Virus record (IMG/VR): IMGVR_UViG_3300027741_000095
Coordinates: 1 to 50,657 of that record
Source: a virus
Length of the DNA stretch: 50,657 nt
Strand: one strand, 5' to 3'
Made by a program: the position numbers and the translations under genes. Positions 17,801-24,744 of this stretch are shown here, piece by piece; the stretch's first letter is position 1, and every line of letters starts with the position of its first letter. The notes under the pieces were generated by a model, which was given only the letters and a program-made list of their open reading frames with translations, made no database searches and was not told the DNA's origin.

Positions 17801-17831
17801 ACTTAATACTCCTAAATCTAAATTTGAATAA
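11886..17831 (+). CDS. Giant hub-associated protein with 58 tandem 23-residue repeats
   Basis: A 1981-residue protein in three parts. Residues 1-489 are globular; the section around FECRNCEFDFSEST, followed by FKIHVGRVRMRSQFPN (about residues 315-360), resembles a tube/hub-type beta domain, so this part may be a gp54-like baseplate protein. A Gly-rich linker (about 465-485) leads to 58 units of 23 residues (490-1826), built on GDVYPNSPG and DLGVPDRVY. The last 155 residues are decayed repeat-like sequence. Pro, Gly, Asp and Tyr dominate the array; there are no long hydrophobic segments, so it is not a typical tape measure. Its place between hub and spike suggests an attachment to the tail tip. 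A beta-solenoid, an extensible fibre or a disordered tether are all possible. The stop is two bases before the spike gene. Confidence 0.85.
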   Translation: MSATDKQRSLFLKGFKLSKQGNYEDPTYLGFKVVFDFGVLPVDPDDGLPPSPLLKKENYLTGADLSSFAARNPFSQPMYEFKTPGPAGEISFYSASGYLADREDGFRTGGKRSDMLLQFQETLRDLVDNYPWFLQSITGLDALAKVTRGGFPDDSASNFNPQRTAGKVLEFKTLESLNLRITALATLYNQATFDYDNMRELVPRNLRRFMMYIFVTEIRNFFKTSRLIGSSATLKTIDNLSTLLGNAKNPGTSLGAEEAAAGQNQQYGVGGGTNPANPFNSFVGGILNTAGVNNDLAAFKNQQDQSGIKPVIVFECRNCEFDFSESTPVQNIMTPGTISPDIVTQGFKIHVGRVRMRSQFPNIRLDGNPLILGDSWDGSRSSVQQAPKAPNPKTGLQGILELGKDLLTNFIGNSLNDLINEGVSSITRSLSGVDRTILGNAYNFNTALLNGNNLSFNNAQNFLQGLGGGNSRLAGPQGGGLGGPPQRAYNSPSGDEYPTSPGQDLGVPQRVYPTVRDDAYRSSPGADLGLPTRAYLSPGGDEYPTVPGQDLGSPQRVYVKPTGDAYPNSPGSDLGLPTRAYPSPGGDEYPTVPGQDLGSPQRVYVKPTGDVYSTSPGSDLGLPTRAYPSPGGDEYPTVPGQDLGSPQRVYQTPSGDVYSNSPGNDLGVPSRIYGSPGGDVYPTVPGKDLGAPERVYQDPQGDVYSNSPGRDLGLPDRAYPEASGDAYTGVPGADLGIPDRIYNNPSGDVYSASPGQDLGVPDRVYQVASGDLYPTSPGEDLGVPDRVYQTPSGDVYSNSPGSELGLPNRIYESPGNRDAYPEVPGDSLGVPNRIYPTPSGDVYSNSPGRDLGLPNREYNLPNGDAYQTVPGDDLGVPNRVYPNPAGDVYQNSPGPDLGLPGRVYAPTEGDVYSKVPGEDLGVPGRVYPTTSGDVYSKSPGEDLGLPNRIYGSLNEDMYSKVPGEDLGAPDRVYQTPSGDVYPNSPGEDLGLPNRVYKSPEGDAYYKVPGEDLGVPDRVYQAPSGDVYPNSPGRDLGVPNRLYGQPSGDLYTKSPGEDLGVPDRVYQAPSGDVYPNSPGRDLGVPNRFYGSPNGDAYPKVIGDDLGVPDRVYQAPSGDVYPNSPGSDLSLPNRFYGSPGGDVYPKVPGDDLGSPERIYPKTTGDSYPNNPGNDLGVPNRLYSQPSGDVYPKVPGEDLGVPDRIYPRTSGDVYSDSPGRDLGVPNRLYGGPEGDAYPKNPGEDLGVPDRVYPTTSGDVYPNSQGKALGLPNRFYESPDGDVYSKVPGDDLGAPNRVYPRTQGDVYPDSQGKALGVPNRFYESPFGDEYSKSPGKDLGVPGRIYPNIFGDVYPNSPGDDLGLPSRAYPSSTGDVYSKVPGNDLGVPDRVYGKTSGDVYPENPGKDLGLPSRTYTQSTGDEYPRVTDNNTGSPLESVYFRTPVDVYPETPGKNLGVPNRAYPPSSGDEYPKVPGNDLGVPDRVYPGTPGDIYPETPGKDLGNPDRVYKSPYGNEYPKSNVDGTISPEKVYDKISGDFYLETPGKDLGVPSRFYGSPGGDVYPKVPGDDLGVPDRVYPKTSGDAYPNRTEKDLEIPNRFYETPGIDSYPKVPGDDLGVPDRVYSKTFGDVYPGSPGNDLSVPNRVYKSPEGYEYPNVPGDALGDPNSVYPKTFGDVYPETPGKNLGVPNRVYKSPEGDEYPNVPGEDLGSPDRVYSKTTGDVYQDSPGKDLGLPSRAYPGINEKVYPESRGGNSDPIESVYSRTPGDVYTNIPGKDLGLPDRAYPGINERAYPKNTEEGFDKFKSVYSNIQNSDVYPTHPGKDLGKEKSNYGAGTDLNQQEIFGSIYRNSNPIMDSNTSSLGAGSYGSTYKNEYDSNSLNTPGVYDQKLYSDPAKGLGSNPVYSQQRPDLDMGNPLNTFNNEPPGTVYPPTPSISSSRVRGDLGRDYPPVSGDFLMEPPINLGNLKPPDKYNISTGGLNTPKSKFE
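14906..15001 (+). repeat. Exact 96-bp direct repeat, first copy
   Basis: These 96 bases are identical to 15044-15139, an offset of 138 bp (two units). The sequence covers parts of units 23-24 and 25-26, encoding QAPSGDVYPNSPGRDLGVPN in both. Identity at silent positions points to recent duplication or gene conversion rather than protein-level selection alone. Confidence 0.93.
15044..15139 (+). repeat. Exact 96-bp direct repeat, second copy
   Basis: Second copy of the 96-bp repeat. A third, shorter exact match of 53 bases follows at 15198-15250, again 138 bp on (matching 15060-15112), so two successive duplications of a two-unit block can be read here. Confidence 0.93.
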
Positions 17832-17833
17832 AA

Positions 17834-18535
17834 ATGCCAAGTGAAAAAACATACCTGGGTTCAGTTGTAGATAACAAGGACCCGCTTTATGAGGGAAGAG
17901 CCAGAGTGAGAGTCTTCGGAGTTCTTGATGATATTCCTGTTGAAGATCTTCCTTGGGCAGAGCAAATCTCTGGTCTTTCTTTTGGTGGAAATGGCGGAGG
18001 GGGTAACCTTTCTATACCTAGAATTGGAGCTGTGGTTGGTGTACATTTTGAGGAGAATAATTATTATAAAATGAACTATCAATCGATTAAGGAGATCTCT
18101 GATGATCTTTTATCTGAGCTCAAAGATGATAATTCTTATGAGGGTACGCAATCACTTATATACGATTCTGAAGCTCGACCTGGTCCACTTAAAATGATCT
18201 ATACACGTAGGAAGGGATTGGTATTTCAATTAGGGGAGGCAACAATACAACTAGATACTCAAAACGCAAAAGATGGATCTGAAAATCTTAGGATTGTTCT
18301 GAAAATGAACGACGATGAAATCCGCATGGAGAGGAAGAACGGAAAACAAACAGTTATTGTTAATAGCTCTAGCATAGAGCTTGGAGAAAATGCAATCGAG
18401 AGGTTAGTCCTTGGAGATTCTTTTATGAAGCTTTTTAATTCACACACTCATAAAACTGAAACTGGAGAAACTGAATCTCCTTCTCAAAAAATGGAAATAA
18501 TTGCTCACCTTAGTAGAGTTTCCAAATCTAAATAA
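17834..18535 (+). CDS. gp5: Baseplate spike protein with gp5-type OB fold
   Basis: A 233-residue protein starting two bases after the repeat gene. Residues 5-70 show the gp5/gpV/VgrG OB-fold pattern: YLGSVVDNKDPLYEGRARVR, VFGVLDD, LPWAEQ and a Gly-rich turn before IPRIGAVVGVHFEENN. Residues about 130-195 are strand-rich (IQLDTQN, LRIVLKMNDDEIRMERKNG, VIVNSSSIELG) and look like the triple-stranded beta-helix that forms the piercing needle. The motif NSHTHKTETGETESP near residues 200-215 is typical of spike proteins of contractile tails. There is no lysozyme domain between OB fold and needle, unlike T4 gp5, so cell-wall cleavage, if any, must be by another protein. It would trimerise on the hub. 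Confidence 0.85.
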   Translation: MPSEKTYLGSVVDNKDPLYEGRARVRVFGVLDDIPVEDLPWAEQISGLSFGGNGGGGNLSIPRIGAVVGVHFEENNYYKMNYQSIKEISDDLLSELKDDNSYEGTQSLIYDSEARPGPLKMIYTRRKGLVFQLGEATIQLDTQNAKDGSENLRIVLKMNDDEIRMERKNGKQTVIVNSSSIELGENAIERLVLGDSFMKLFNSHTHKTETGETESPSQKMEIIAHLSRVSKSK

Positions 18536-18565
18536 TCTTATTTCACTTAAAGGAACTTAAGATTT

Positions 18566-18576
18566 GATATATACTA
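18566..18576 (+). promoter_or_regulatory. GATATATA-type promoter candidate before the S1 gene
   Basis: GATATATACTA lies 52 bases before the ATG at 18618, in an 82-base gap after the spike gene. A host-type reading is also possible: TTTG at 18563-18566 and TAATTTAT at 18585-18592 partly fit the Bacteroidota -33/-7 pair at 18-base spacing. Either way, this gap is a likely new transcription start. Confidence 0.4.
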
Positions 18577-18617
18577 TAACTAAATAATTTATCACTAAAC
18601 CTTTAAAAACAAAACGA

Positions 18618-19778
18618 ATGAGTTTTAATCTAGCAGAAGATTTCGATTGGACGCTACCAAACAAAAGAGCGGTTAATGCAAAAATTAAAGCCCCAGAGGG
18701 GTCAAGAGTTTATTCCCATGAAAAGTATGCTCAAGATTTGAGCAATTTATACTTTAGTGGGGTTTCTTATGAATTTGATAAAATAGGGAAAGACCTTAAA
18801 GATGGTGAGGTTTATCCATGTAAAATCACAAACATGAACGAGACTGAAGCATTGGCTCAGACTTCGGCAGGCCAGACGATTTATATAGACCTAAGAAAAG
18901 AGAGAAGAGATGCCGCTAAATTAAATTTAGAGGAGATAGACTTTCAAGTTGGAGCGGAATTTAAAGCTAGTGTTAGAAAAGTAGGAAGCAGCTATTTTGG
19001 CTCCGTTATTGATTTCTATATGCATAGTATCAGAGACGAATTCTTTGCACAAATCAAAGAAGGATCTCATGCATACAGAGCTAAAATAGAAAGTATAAAT
19101 AAAGGTGGCTATATCGCAAGCATTTCAGGAATAAAATGTTTCCTTCCTGGATCATTAGCTGCGGCAAACAGAATTACAGATTTTGAGTCTTATATAGGAA
19201 AGGAACTTCCTGTTATGATCGAAGGTTATGTTGACGCAAAAGACATCTTTATTATCTCTTATAAGAAATACTTAAATAAGATCATGGATTCTAAAATACA
19301 GGAGCTTGATCTTACTAAAAAATATAAAGGATTCGTTACAGGAACCAGCGACTTTGGAGTATTCGTAGAATGGGAAGAAGTTTACACTGGTCTAATCCAT
19401 AAAACTGAATTTGAAAATGATTCTAGAGTTACCTCGTTTATACCTGGTGATGAAATAGAATTCTATATCAAAGAGATAAAGGAAAATAACAGATTAACTC
19501 TAACTTTAGAAAAACCACTAGAGAAGAATGTAATCCTACAAGAGCTTGAGACAAAGATAAAAGACGGAGACTGCGAGTCATTTGAGGCTAGAATTAAGCA
19601 CTTAAGAAAAAATGGAATTCTTGTTGAATTAATAGCTCTTGGTCTTATGGCACTAATACCTCAAGATAGAGTCGGTAAGAATAACAGAGGATTCAAACCT
19701 GGTGATTCCCTGACAGTTTCACTTTATGAAGTTGAGGTCAATGCAGGAAAAATATTTGCAGAACCAGTAAATGAGTAA
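18618..19778 (+). CDS. S1-domain RNA-binding protein (ribosomal protein S1-like)
   Basis: A 386-residue protein with several S1 OB-fold modules. The clearest is the third (about 232-302): YKGFVTGTSDFGVFVEW, then TGLIHKTEF and GDEIEFYIKEI, a standard S1 pattern. The second (about 148-217) contains YRAKIESINKGGYIASISG and KCFLPGSLA. The fourth (about 314-384) has FEARIKHLRKNGILVEL and ALIPQDRVG, and a diverged first one lies near 62-100. Ribosomal S1 brings mRNA to the 30S subunit; a phage copy could favour phage messages, a sensible target in a host that rarely uses Shine-Dalgarno pairing. Its length is between a transcription-factor single-S1 protein and full S1. The next gene overlaps its end by eight bases. 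Confidence 0.85.
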   Translation: MSFNLAEDFDWTLPNKRAVNAKIKAPEGSRVYSHEKYAQDLSNLYFSGVSYEFDKIGKDLKDGEVYPCKITNMNETEALAQTSAGQTIYIDLRKERRDAAKLNLEEIDFQVGAEFKASVRKVGSSYFGSVIDFYMHSIRDEFFAQIKEGSHAYRAKIESINKGGYIASISGIKCFLPGSLAAANRITDFESYIGKELPVMIEGYVDAKDIFIISYKKYLNKIMDSKIQELDLTKKYKGFVTGTSDFGVFVEWEEVYTGLIHKTEFENDSRVTSFIPGDEIEFYIKEIKENNRLTLTLEKPLEKNVILQELETKIKDGDCESFEARIKHLRKNGILVELIALGLMALIPQDRVGKNNRGFKPGDSLTVSLYEVEVNAGKIFAEPVNE

Positions 19779-21177
19779 CGAAAGAACCCATTTTGATAAA
19801 TTGTATGCACTCAGTTCCGCCGAAATTGGATTTGAATTTGAGTTCTATACAAATATGCTTAAGGGTAAAGCTTCCGAATCCCTAGGAAAACTTCTAAACA
19901 AAAAAGTTATAGTTTCAGAAAAGTATCACTCTAATATTTCTGTTAGCGGTAGTACTTTTAAACTCGAACCTGATTATTCTGGAGGTGGCAAAATGGTTGA
20001 ATTTATAACCGGGCCACTTCCTTATAATGAGGCTATTCCTATAATGATCAAAACATTAAAGTGGATAGACGAAAACGGGTGGACCAACGATAGATGCGCT
20101 TTTCAGTTTTCAGTTAGCTTTGATAAATCTAGAAGGGATATTAAGGATAGAATGGAAACCTTAGATAGACTTAAATTTATTTTAGGTTTAGATGAAAACA
20201 AGATATACGACAAATTCGGAACAAGGATAAAAAATGTTTATGCTAAATCCATAAAGAGAATAGTTCCTAGAAATCGTTTCGCTATGTTAGAAAATATAAC
20301 TAGCATAGATCCTAAGATGTACAAAATTCCTGATGACAAATACTACGGAGTAAATTTCACTAAACTTTCTAAAGGGTATCTTGAATTTAGATATCTTGGG
20401 AATCGCGATTATCAGAAGAAAATAAAGGAGATAAGAGAGGTTGTTGATTATGTCTTATTATATCTATATGATATTCTTAGCCGTAGAATAAACGGTTACA
20501 CTAAAGATGATTTGGCTAAGTTACAGAATATGATGAAGGATTACACTAAGGTTGTTAAATCCTTTAATAATCCAAACTTCTTCTTTAAAAATTATCCTGA
20601 CTTCCATATATTTATAGATCTTAAGGGATGGGAAGAAAATGTTACTACATATTTCCCGGTAATCAGAGATAAACTATTTGAACTTATTGTTGAGGGAAAC
20701 GTAACCTCTGGTTTTTTCAATTATGACACAACCACGGGCAAATATCAACTTAAAGATTCCAGAAGCAGAGAAGCGGTTTTAATTGACGGAATGGATTTAA
20801 TTCTTTGCGATATTAAAAATGGGATTTTGAAAAATTGCAACATTCATAATTGTGAGATAAAGAAATCCTCTTTAGAAGATTGTAACGTAGTTGGAGGATC
20901 TAAGATCTTCTCAAGCAAAGTTAAATCATCTATAGTAGAATTCACAAACGAATTAAAAGATTGTTTTATAGATTGCGAAAAAAAGAACATCAATTGTAAA
21001 ATAATTGGTGGGGTTTTTAGAGCTGGAACCCTTGGTGAAAATTCTGAGGTTAGCAAAGAAACCTATAAAGTTAAAGGGTGGGATGAAATCAGAAACAATA
21101 GATTCGTAACCGATAGTAGGCTAAAAGATCTTAATGATCAGTTTGCTGTTTCGAGATTCGGAAATATGAATTACTAA
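19771..21177 (+). CDS. Amidoligase-like enzyme with beta-helix-like C-terminus
   Basis: A 468-residue protein whose first 330 residues resemble the putative amidoligase (COOH-NH2 ligase, glutamine-synthetase fold) family. GFEFEFY at residues 20-26 gives the paired Glu of the first metal site. PDYSGGGKMVEFITGPLPY supplies the second Glu region. NDRCAFQFSVSFD occupies the place of the family's Cys-Gly-x-His-x-His strand, but lacks its His. Such enzymes join an amine to a carboxylate using ATP. Residues about 345-430 are a run of short Cys/Asn/Ile/Lys repeats (LKNCNIHNCEIKKSSLEDCN) like a pentapeptide or right-handed beta-helix. The start overlaps the S1 stop (ATGAGTAA), implying coupled translation. 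The missing His makes activity uncertain. Confidence 0.55.
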   Translation: MSNERTHFDKLYALSSAEIGFEFEFYTNMLKGKASESLGKLLNKKVIVSEKYHSNISVSGSTFKLEPDYSGGGKMVEFITGPLPYNEAIPIMIKTLKWIDENGWTNDRCAFQFSVSFDKSRRDIKDRMETLDRLKFILGLDENKIYDKFGTRIKNVYAKSIKRIVPRNRFAMLENITSIDPKMYKIPDDKYYGVNFTKLSKGYLEFRYLGNRDYQKKIKEIREVVDYVLLYLYDILSRRINGYTKDDLAKLQNMMKDYTKVVKSFNNPNFFFKNYPDFHIFIDLKGWEENVTTYFPVIRDKLFELIVEGNVTSGFFNYDTTTGKYQLKDSRSREAVLIDGMDLILCDIKNGILKNCNIHNCEIKKSSLEDCNVVGGSKIFSSKVKSSIVEFTNELKDCFIDCEKKNINCKIIGGVFRAGTLGENSEVSKETYKVKGWDEIRNNRFVTDSRLKDLNDQFAVSRFGNMNY

Positions 21178-21192
21178 AATAACCCTAAGAAA

Positions 21193-21993
21193 ATGATATT
21201 AGATGGTTTAATTCAGGAAATAGAAGACGCGCTATCCTTTAGCTGTGCTCTCCCATATAACCTAAACAAACAAGAGGTTGAAAGAATTATAGGACGTGCT
21301 AAGTCATGGTTTAGAGACAATTACCAGTATGCTGTGGAGGATAGAGTTTTTATTCTTAAAAATGCAATATTTCAACATAAAGAATTTAGAGCAACCAGAC
21401 AAATTAAATTGCCTGAGTCTATCGTGACTGTTTATGATGTAAGGGAAGTTGGAGGATCAGGAATTTCAGGAAATCCGGATAGAGATTTTAGCGACTCTAA
21501 ACTTTTAGGATCTGAACTTTTACTTTCTCCTTTTGTTGGAGATAATCTAGTTTATAGAACGGTAATGTACTCCTATTTTGATTTATCTAGAGCTTACCTT
21601 CTAAATACTTTTGCATTTAAATGGAACAAGAACACAAAGAACTTAACCATCCTGGGTAGGGATCCATCAAGATCTGGTAAGGGTGGAACATCCGCTAATT
21701 CAAATGGACAGCTAGCTCAGGGATTTGGGGTAGGTGGGGTTGACGTAGCAGTTAGATGCTTTGTTGCTATAAATGACGAAGACCTTTTTAAAGATGAATT
21801 GTTTGTTAGATACTGTATAGCTAAATCTAAGATAGCGTTAGCTAATATGCTTTCCGTGTTTAACTATAATCTTCCTGGTGGAATACAAGTAAATTCTGGT
21901 GATATAAAAGCTACGGGTGAAGCGGAGCTTCAGGAGGTTATGGAAATGATTAATGGTGAGAATACACCTAGCTATTTCTTGCAGTGGAATTAA
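21193..21993 (+). CDS. Unknown virion-type protein (neck or connector candidate)
   Basis: A 266-residue protein of unassigned family, ending just before a terminator. The N-terminal 60 residues are helical (LDGLIQEIEDAL, VERIIGRAKSWFRDNY). A beta-rich core follows (IFQHKEFRATRQIKLPESIV), then a Gly/Ser-rich loop near residues 155-180 (RSGKGGTSANSNGQ) and a helical C-terminus (ALANMLSVFNYNLPGG). The helix-beta-helix layout and its place upstream of gp25 would fit a neck, connector or baseplate-edge protein of a contractile tail, but I see no motif that proves it. It starts 15 bases after the amidoligase-like gene. Confidence 0.6.
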   Translation: MILDGLIQEIEDALSFSCALPYNLNKQEVERIIGRAKSWFRDNYQYAVEDRVFILKNAIFQHKEFRATRQIKLPESIVTVYDVREVGGSGISGNPDRDFSDSKLLGSELLLSPFVGDNLVYRTVMYSYFDLSRAYLLNTFAFKWNKNTKNLTILGRDPSRSGKGGTSANSNGQLAQGFGVGGVDVAVRCFVAINDEDLFKDELFVRYCIAKSKIALANMLSVFNYNLPGGIQVNSGDIKATGEAELQEVMEMINGENTPSYFLQWN

Positions 21994-22017
21994 AGAATAC
22001 CGAAAAAATATCCAAAG

Positions 22018-22041
22018 ACCCCGGAATTTCCGGGGTTTTTT
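22018..22041 (+). terminator. Rho-independent terminator
   Basis: A GC-rich 8-bp perfect stem (ACCCCGGA with TCCGGGGT) and a 3-base loop (ATT) are followed by a run of six T. It lies 25 bases after the stop at 21993 and separates that unit from the gp25-gp6 unit. Confidence 0.93.
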
Positions 22042-22067
22042 ATTTGTTGTGGCTCTTATGAAATTGA

Positions 22068-22078
22068 GATATATAATA
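22068..22078 (+). promoter_or_regulatory. GATATATA-type promoter candidate before gp25
   Basis: GATATATAATA lies 30 bases before the ATG at 22098 and directly after a strong terminator, so a promoter is expected here. This is the best-supported example of the recurring motif. Confidence 0.48.
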
Positions 22079-22097
22079 TCAGTATTAGCATTTAAGT

Positions 22098-22469
22098 ATG
22101 AAAGAACTTTACAATAGGGATCCACAAGACCCAAAATATAATCCATATCAGATAGAGACGACAGATCCTGTAGAGATTTGTACTGGCCAATTGAAGATGT
22201 TGCTTCTAACAAACAAAGGTGAAGTGTTAGGAGATCCTAGATTTGGACTAAATCTGGAGGATCTTATCTTTAATCTTAATGTATCAGAATCAGGTCTTAA
22301 GAATGAACTTGATACTTTTTTAACGACCTACATTCCTCTTTTTTCAACACTTGGCGGAAGTTACGATCTCAATTTTTTTCAAGGAACTCAAAGAGACGTA
22401 GCAACTTTAGATTTTATGCTCCCTTCTGATGGAGGATTAAGTCCAACAATAACTTTAAGAATAACATAA
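22098..22469 (+). CDS. gp25: Baseplate wedge protein gp25
   Basis: A 123-residue protein with the gp25/gpW-like signature: residues 36-56 read TNKGEVLGDPRFGLNLEDLIF, where the Gly-Glu and the following Phe-Gly form the conserved sheath-interaction turn. T4 gp25 is 132 residues, so the length fits. It starts sheath polymerisation at the baseplate by adding its strand to the sheath mesh. It heads a new transcription unit (terminator and GATATATA motif upstream) and is followed after eight bases by the gp6-like gene, the standard order in contractile tails. Confidence 0.88.
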   Translation: MKELYNRDPQDPKYNPYQIETTDPVEICTGQLKMLLLTNKGEVLGDPRFGLNLEDLIFNLNVSESGLKNELDTFLTTYIPLFSTLGGSYDLNFFQGTQRDVATLDFMLPSDGGLSPTITLRIT

Positions 22470-22477
22470 TTTAGAAA

Positions 22478-24205
22478 ATGAATATTTTTAAGAAAAATAA
22501 CATCCTGATTAACGGACTCTTAACTGACACCTTTAATTTTCTACAGGATACTTATAACCAGACCGTAAATTTGTTCACAGTTGCTTCTGCATGGGGACAA
22601 ATTTTGTTTGTCGTTCAGAATCTATCGCAAATGATATTATACTTTATCGAGGATTCTATTACGGAGCTAAATATAGAAAATGCTACAAGGGATTATTCAG
22701 TAAGAAGCTTGGCTAGAATTTCTGGATATGATCCGGGAAGATCGACATCGGCTCAGGGTGAAGTTTTTGTTTCCTGGAACACATTACAGTCTGATGTTGG
22801 AGGGGGATGTATCATTCTAAGTAACCACACACAAATAAGATGTCAAGAGAACGGTAGAACTTACTCGCTCGTTCTAGGAGCTCAGAAATTAACAATTCCG
22901 CTTACAGGAGGAACTAATCCAATTAGATGTAAAATAGTTCAGGGTGTATTTAATTCTTTTACAGTTACAGGAACAGGTCTTTCTCTACAGAGCTTTAGTA
23001 TTCCTATACAATCCGCTTCATTTGTAGATCAATTTTATGTTGATGTTTATGTTAATGAGGAAAAATGGAAAAGATACGATTCTCTTTATGACATCCCTCT
23101 AAACAAAAAGGGATATCTCGTCAAGAGTGGAATTCAGGAAGGCATAGATATTTATTTCGGTAATTCTAATTTTGGAATGGTTCCCCAGAAGGGATCTAAA
23201 ATAAGAATAGAATACCTTCAAAATGTAGGAACAGGAGGTAATGTTGCATCCACTAAAGATAATCCAATAAGTTATAAATTCAACCAAACAGGCACAGATC
23301 TTTTTGGTAAAGAAGTGGATCTTGGAAATTATTTAGATATTAAACAAAGTATAGATCCGATGTTTGGAACAAATCCAGACTCTACCAATTTAATAAGACT
23401 GGTTGCTCCTAAAGTTAGTAGATCGTTTGTTTTTGCAAATGCCCAAAATTATGAGATCTTTCTAGATAAACTTGGTATATTTTCTCAAATACAAGCATTC
23501 TCTACTTTTGACGACGATTACTTGGACGATGATAATGTTGTTTATCTTTATTTGATACCTAATATTACACTTAACATCTCGTCTAATCAAGATTATTTCA
23601 GTGTTCCTGTTGAAGATTTTCTATTAACAGAACCACAGAAAAAAATGATAGTTAAACTTATTCAGGATTCAGGATCTATGATAGCTACAACGGTAATACA
23701 AATAGTTGATCCTGTAATATCTAGATATGTTACGAATGTTGTTTTTACTATTTTTGAAGGGTATGATCCAGAATCAGTAAAGAAAGAAATTAGGAAAAGA
23801 ATATCTACGTATATGCTAAATACGACAAGAAGGGATTATATTCCTAAATCCGATTTGATAGCTATAGTTGAATCTATAGATGGTGTCGATTCAGTCAATC
23901 TCTACTTTGTTGGTCAAAAGAACGAGGAGAATCAGTCAAAGATGAAGGATCTTACAAATATATCCGATCAACAAATGTCGCAGTTGTTAGGACTTAATGA
24001 TTTCGGAGATATAGTTATAGGTAGAAATGAGCTTGTAGTTTTAAGAGGTGGTTGGACAGATAGAAACGGTATAACTTATACGGAGGGTATAGTAGAAGGA
24101 AAACCAGGACCATTAAATATGAGTGTATCTTCTACTACTAAGAAAGATTACAGAGCGGAATTAAATGCTAACACCAAGGCTCAAATTACAAAATCTTCTA
24201 ACTAA
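22478..24205 (+). CDS. gp6: Baseplate wedge protein gp6 (baseplate J-like)
   Basis: A 575-residue protein of the baseplate J/gp6 type, which forms the inner ring of the baseplate and triggers its opening. The N-terminal 60 residues are helical and hydrophobic (ILINGLLTDTFNFLQDTYN), the core-bundle part. Residues about 70-85 (YSVRSLARISGYDPGRS) match the conserved segment after it. The C-terminal dimerisation-type domain has VVFTIFEGYDPESVKKEI (about 425-442) and DYIPKSDLIAIVESIDGVDS (about 455-475), the strongest family signature. T4 gp6 is 660 residues. It follows gp25 by eight bases and precedes an unknown and a gp7-like gene, as expected for a wedge operon. Confidence 0.85.
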   Translation: MNIFKKNNILINGLLTDTFNFLQDTYNQTVNLFTVASAWGQILFVVQNLSQMILYFIEDSITELNIENATRDYSVRSLARISGYDPGRSTSAQGEVFVSWNTLQSDVGGGCIILSNHTQIRCQENGRTYSLVLGAQKLTIPLTGGTNPIRCKIVQGVFNSFTVTGTGLSLQSFSIPIQSASFVDQFYVDVYVNEEKWKRYDSLYDIPLNKKGYLVKSGIQEGIDIYFGNSNFGMVPQKGSKIRIEYLQNVGTGGNVASTKDNPISYKFNQTGTDLFGKEVDLGNYLDIKQSIDPMFGTNPDSTNLIRLVAPKVSRSFVFANAQNYEIFLDKLGIFSQIQAFSTFDDDYLDDDNVVYLYLIPNITLNISSNQDYFSVPVEDFLLTEPQKKMIVKLIQDSGSMIATTVIQIVDPVISRYVTNVVFTIFEGYDPESVKKEIRKRISTYMLNTTRRDYIPKSDLIAIVESIDGVDSVNLYFVGQKNEENQSKMKDLTNISDQQMSQLLGLNDFGDIVIGRNELVVLRGGWTDRNGITYTEGIVEGKPGPLNMSVSSTTKKDYRAELNANTKAQITKSSN

Positions 24206-24207
24206 GA

Positions 24208-24741
24208 ATGGCAGAAAAAGAATACTCCCCGTTTTTCCCCGATCCCGATAAAGGGATAAACTATACTCAGGTAGGGATAAAGCCTCAGACATCATCATCA
24301 ACTTTCTATAATTCTAGAGATATTTATGATACACAAGATCTGGCAGAATCTAGAGCCTATAATATAGGATGCTCTGGGTACAGATTAATTTTAGCAAATA
24401 GTAAAGAGTATAAATTTGCACCTTGTTCGGATAGTAAAGATTATCGCAAATTGATGAAAGAACTTCCTAAAATTCCAATGGAAAGGCATTGGTATGAATA
24501 TGATCCAACCCAGAATATTTATGATATAAGGGATAGCGTAAATGATAACGTTCAGGAGGGATTTATCTATAAGGAACAGATTTTAAAAAGAACTCTTTCA
24601 AGTGTAATATACAAAGATCCCATTAAAGAGGGAATACTTCATTACTTTGATATGGTGATATATGGATTAGTAGAAAGTACAAAACAAATTAAAAACTTTT
24701 TTAACTACACAGTTAAAAAAAATAACAGAAGAGTATTTTAA
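24208..24741 (+). CDS. Unknown small baseplate-operon protein
   Basis: A 177-residue protein of unrecognised family, two bases after gp6 and three before the gp7-like gene. It is rich in Tyr, Asp and Lys, with tyrosine-rich N-terminal segments (YSPFFPDPDKGINYTQ, YNSRDIYDTQDLAESRAYN) and a C-terminal helix (ILHYFDMVIYGLVEST) ending in a basic tail (VKKNNRRVF). No signal peptide or catalytic motif is visible. Its fixed place inside the wedge operon suggests a wedge linker or accessory baseplate protein. Confidence 0.65.
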   Translation: MAEKEYSPFFPDPDKGINYTQVGIKPQTSSSTFYNSRDIYDTQDLAESRAYNIGCSGYRLILANSKEYKFAPCSDSKDYRKLMKELPKIPMERHWYEYDPTQNIYDIRDSVNDNVQEGFIYKEQILKRTLSSVIYKDPIKEGILHYFDMVIYGLVESTKQIKNFFNYTVKKNNRRVF

Positions 24742-24744
24742 GAT

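Noticed and set aside
11886-17831. The repeat protein as the tail tape measure
   Set aside because: Tape measures are helical with hydrophobic segments and lie between tube and baseplate genes; this protein is Pro/Gly/Asp/Tyr-rich and sits between hub and spike. Not excluded, but not favoured.
18541-18560. Short inverted repeat (CTTAA...TTAAG) after the spike gene as a terminator
   Set aside because: The stem is only about five A/T-rich pairs and has no T run.
21838-22212. A 124-residue minus-strand frame across the terminator before gp25
   Set aside because: It would run through a strong terminator and into two supported plus-strand genes, with no leader of its own.
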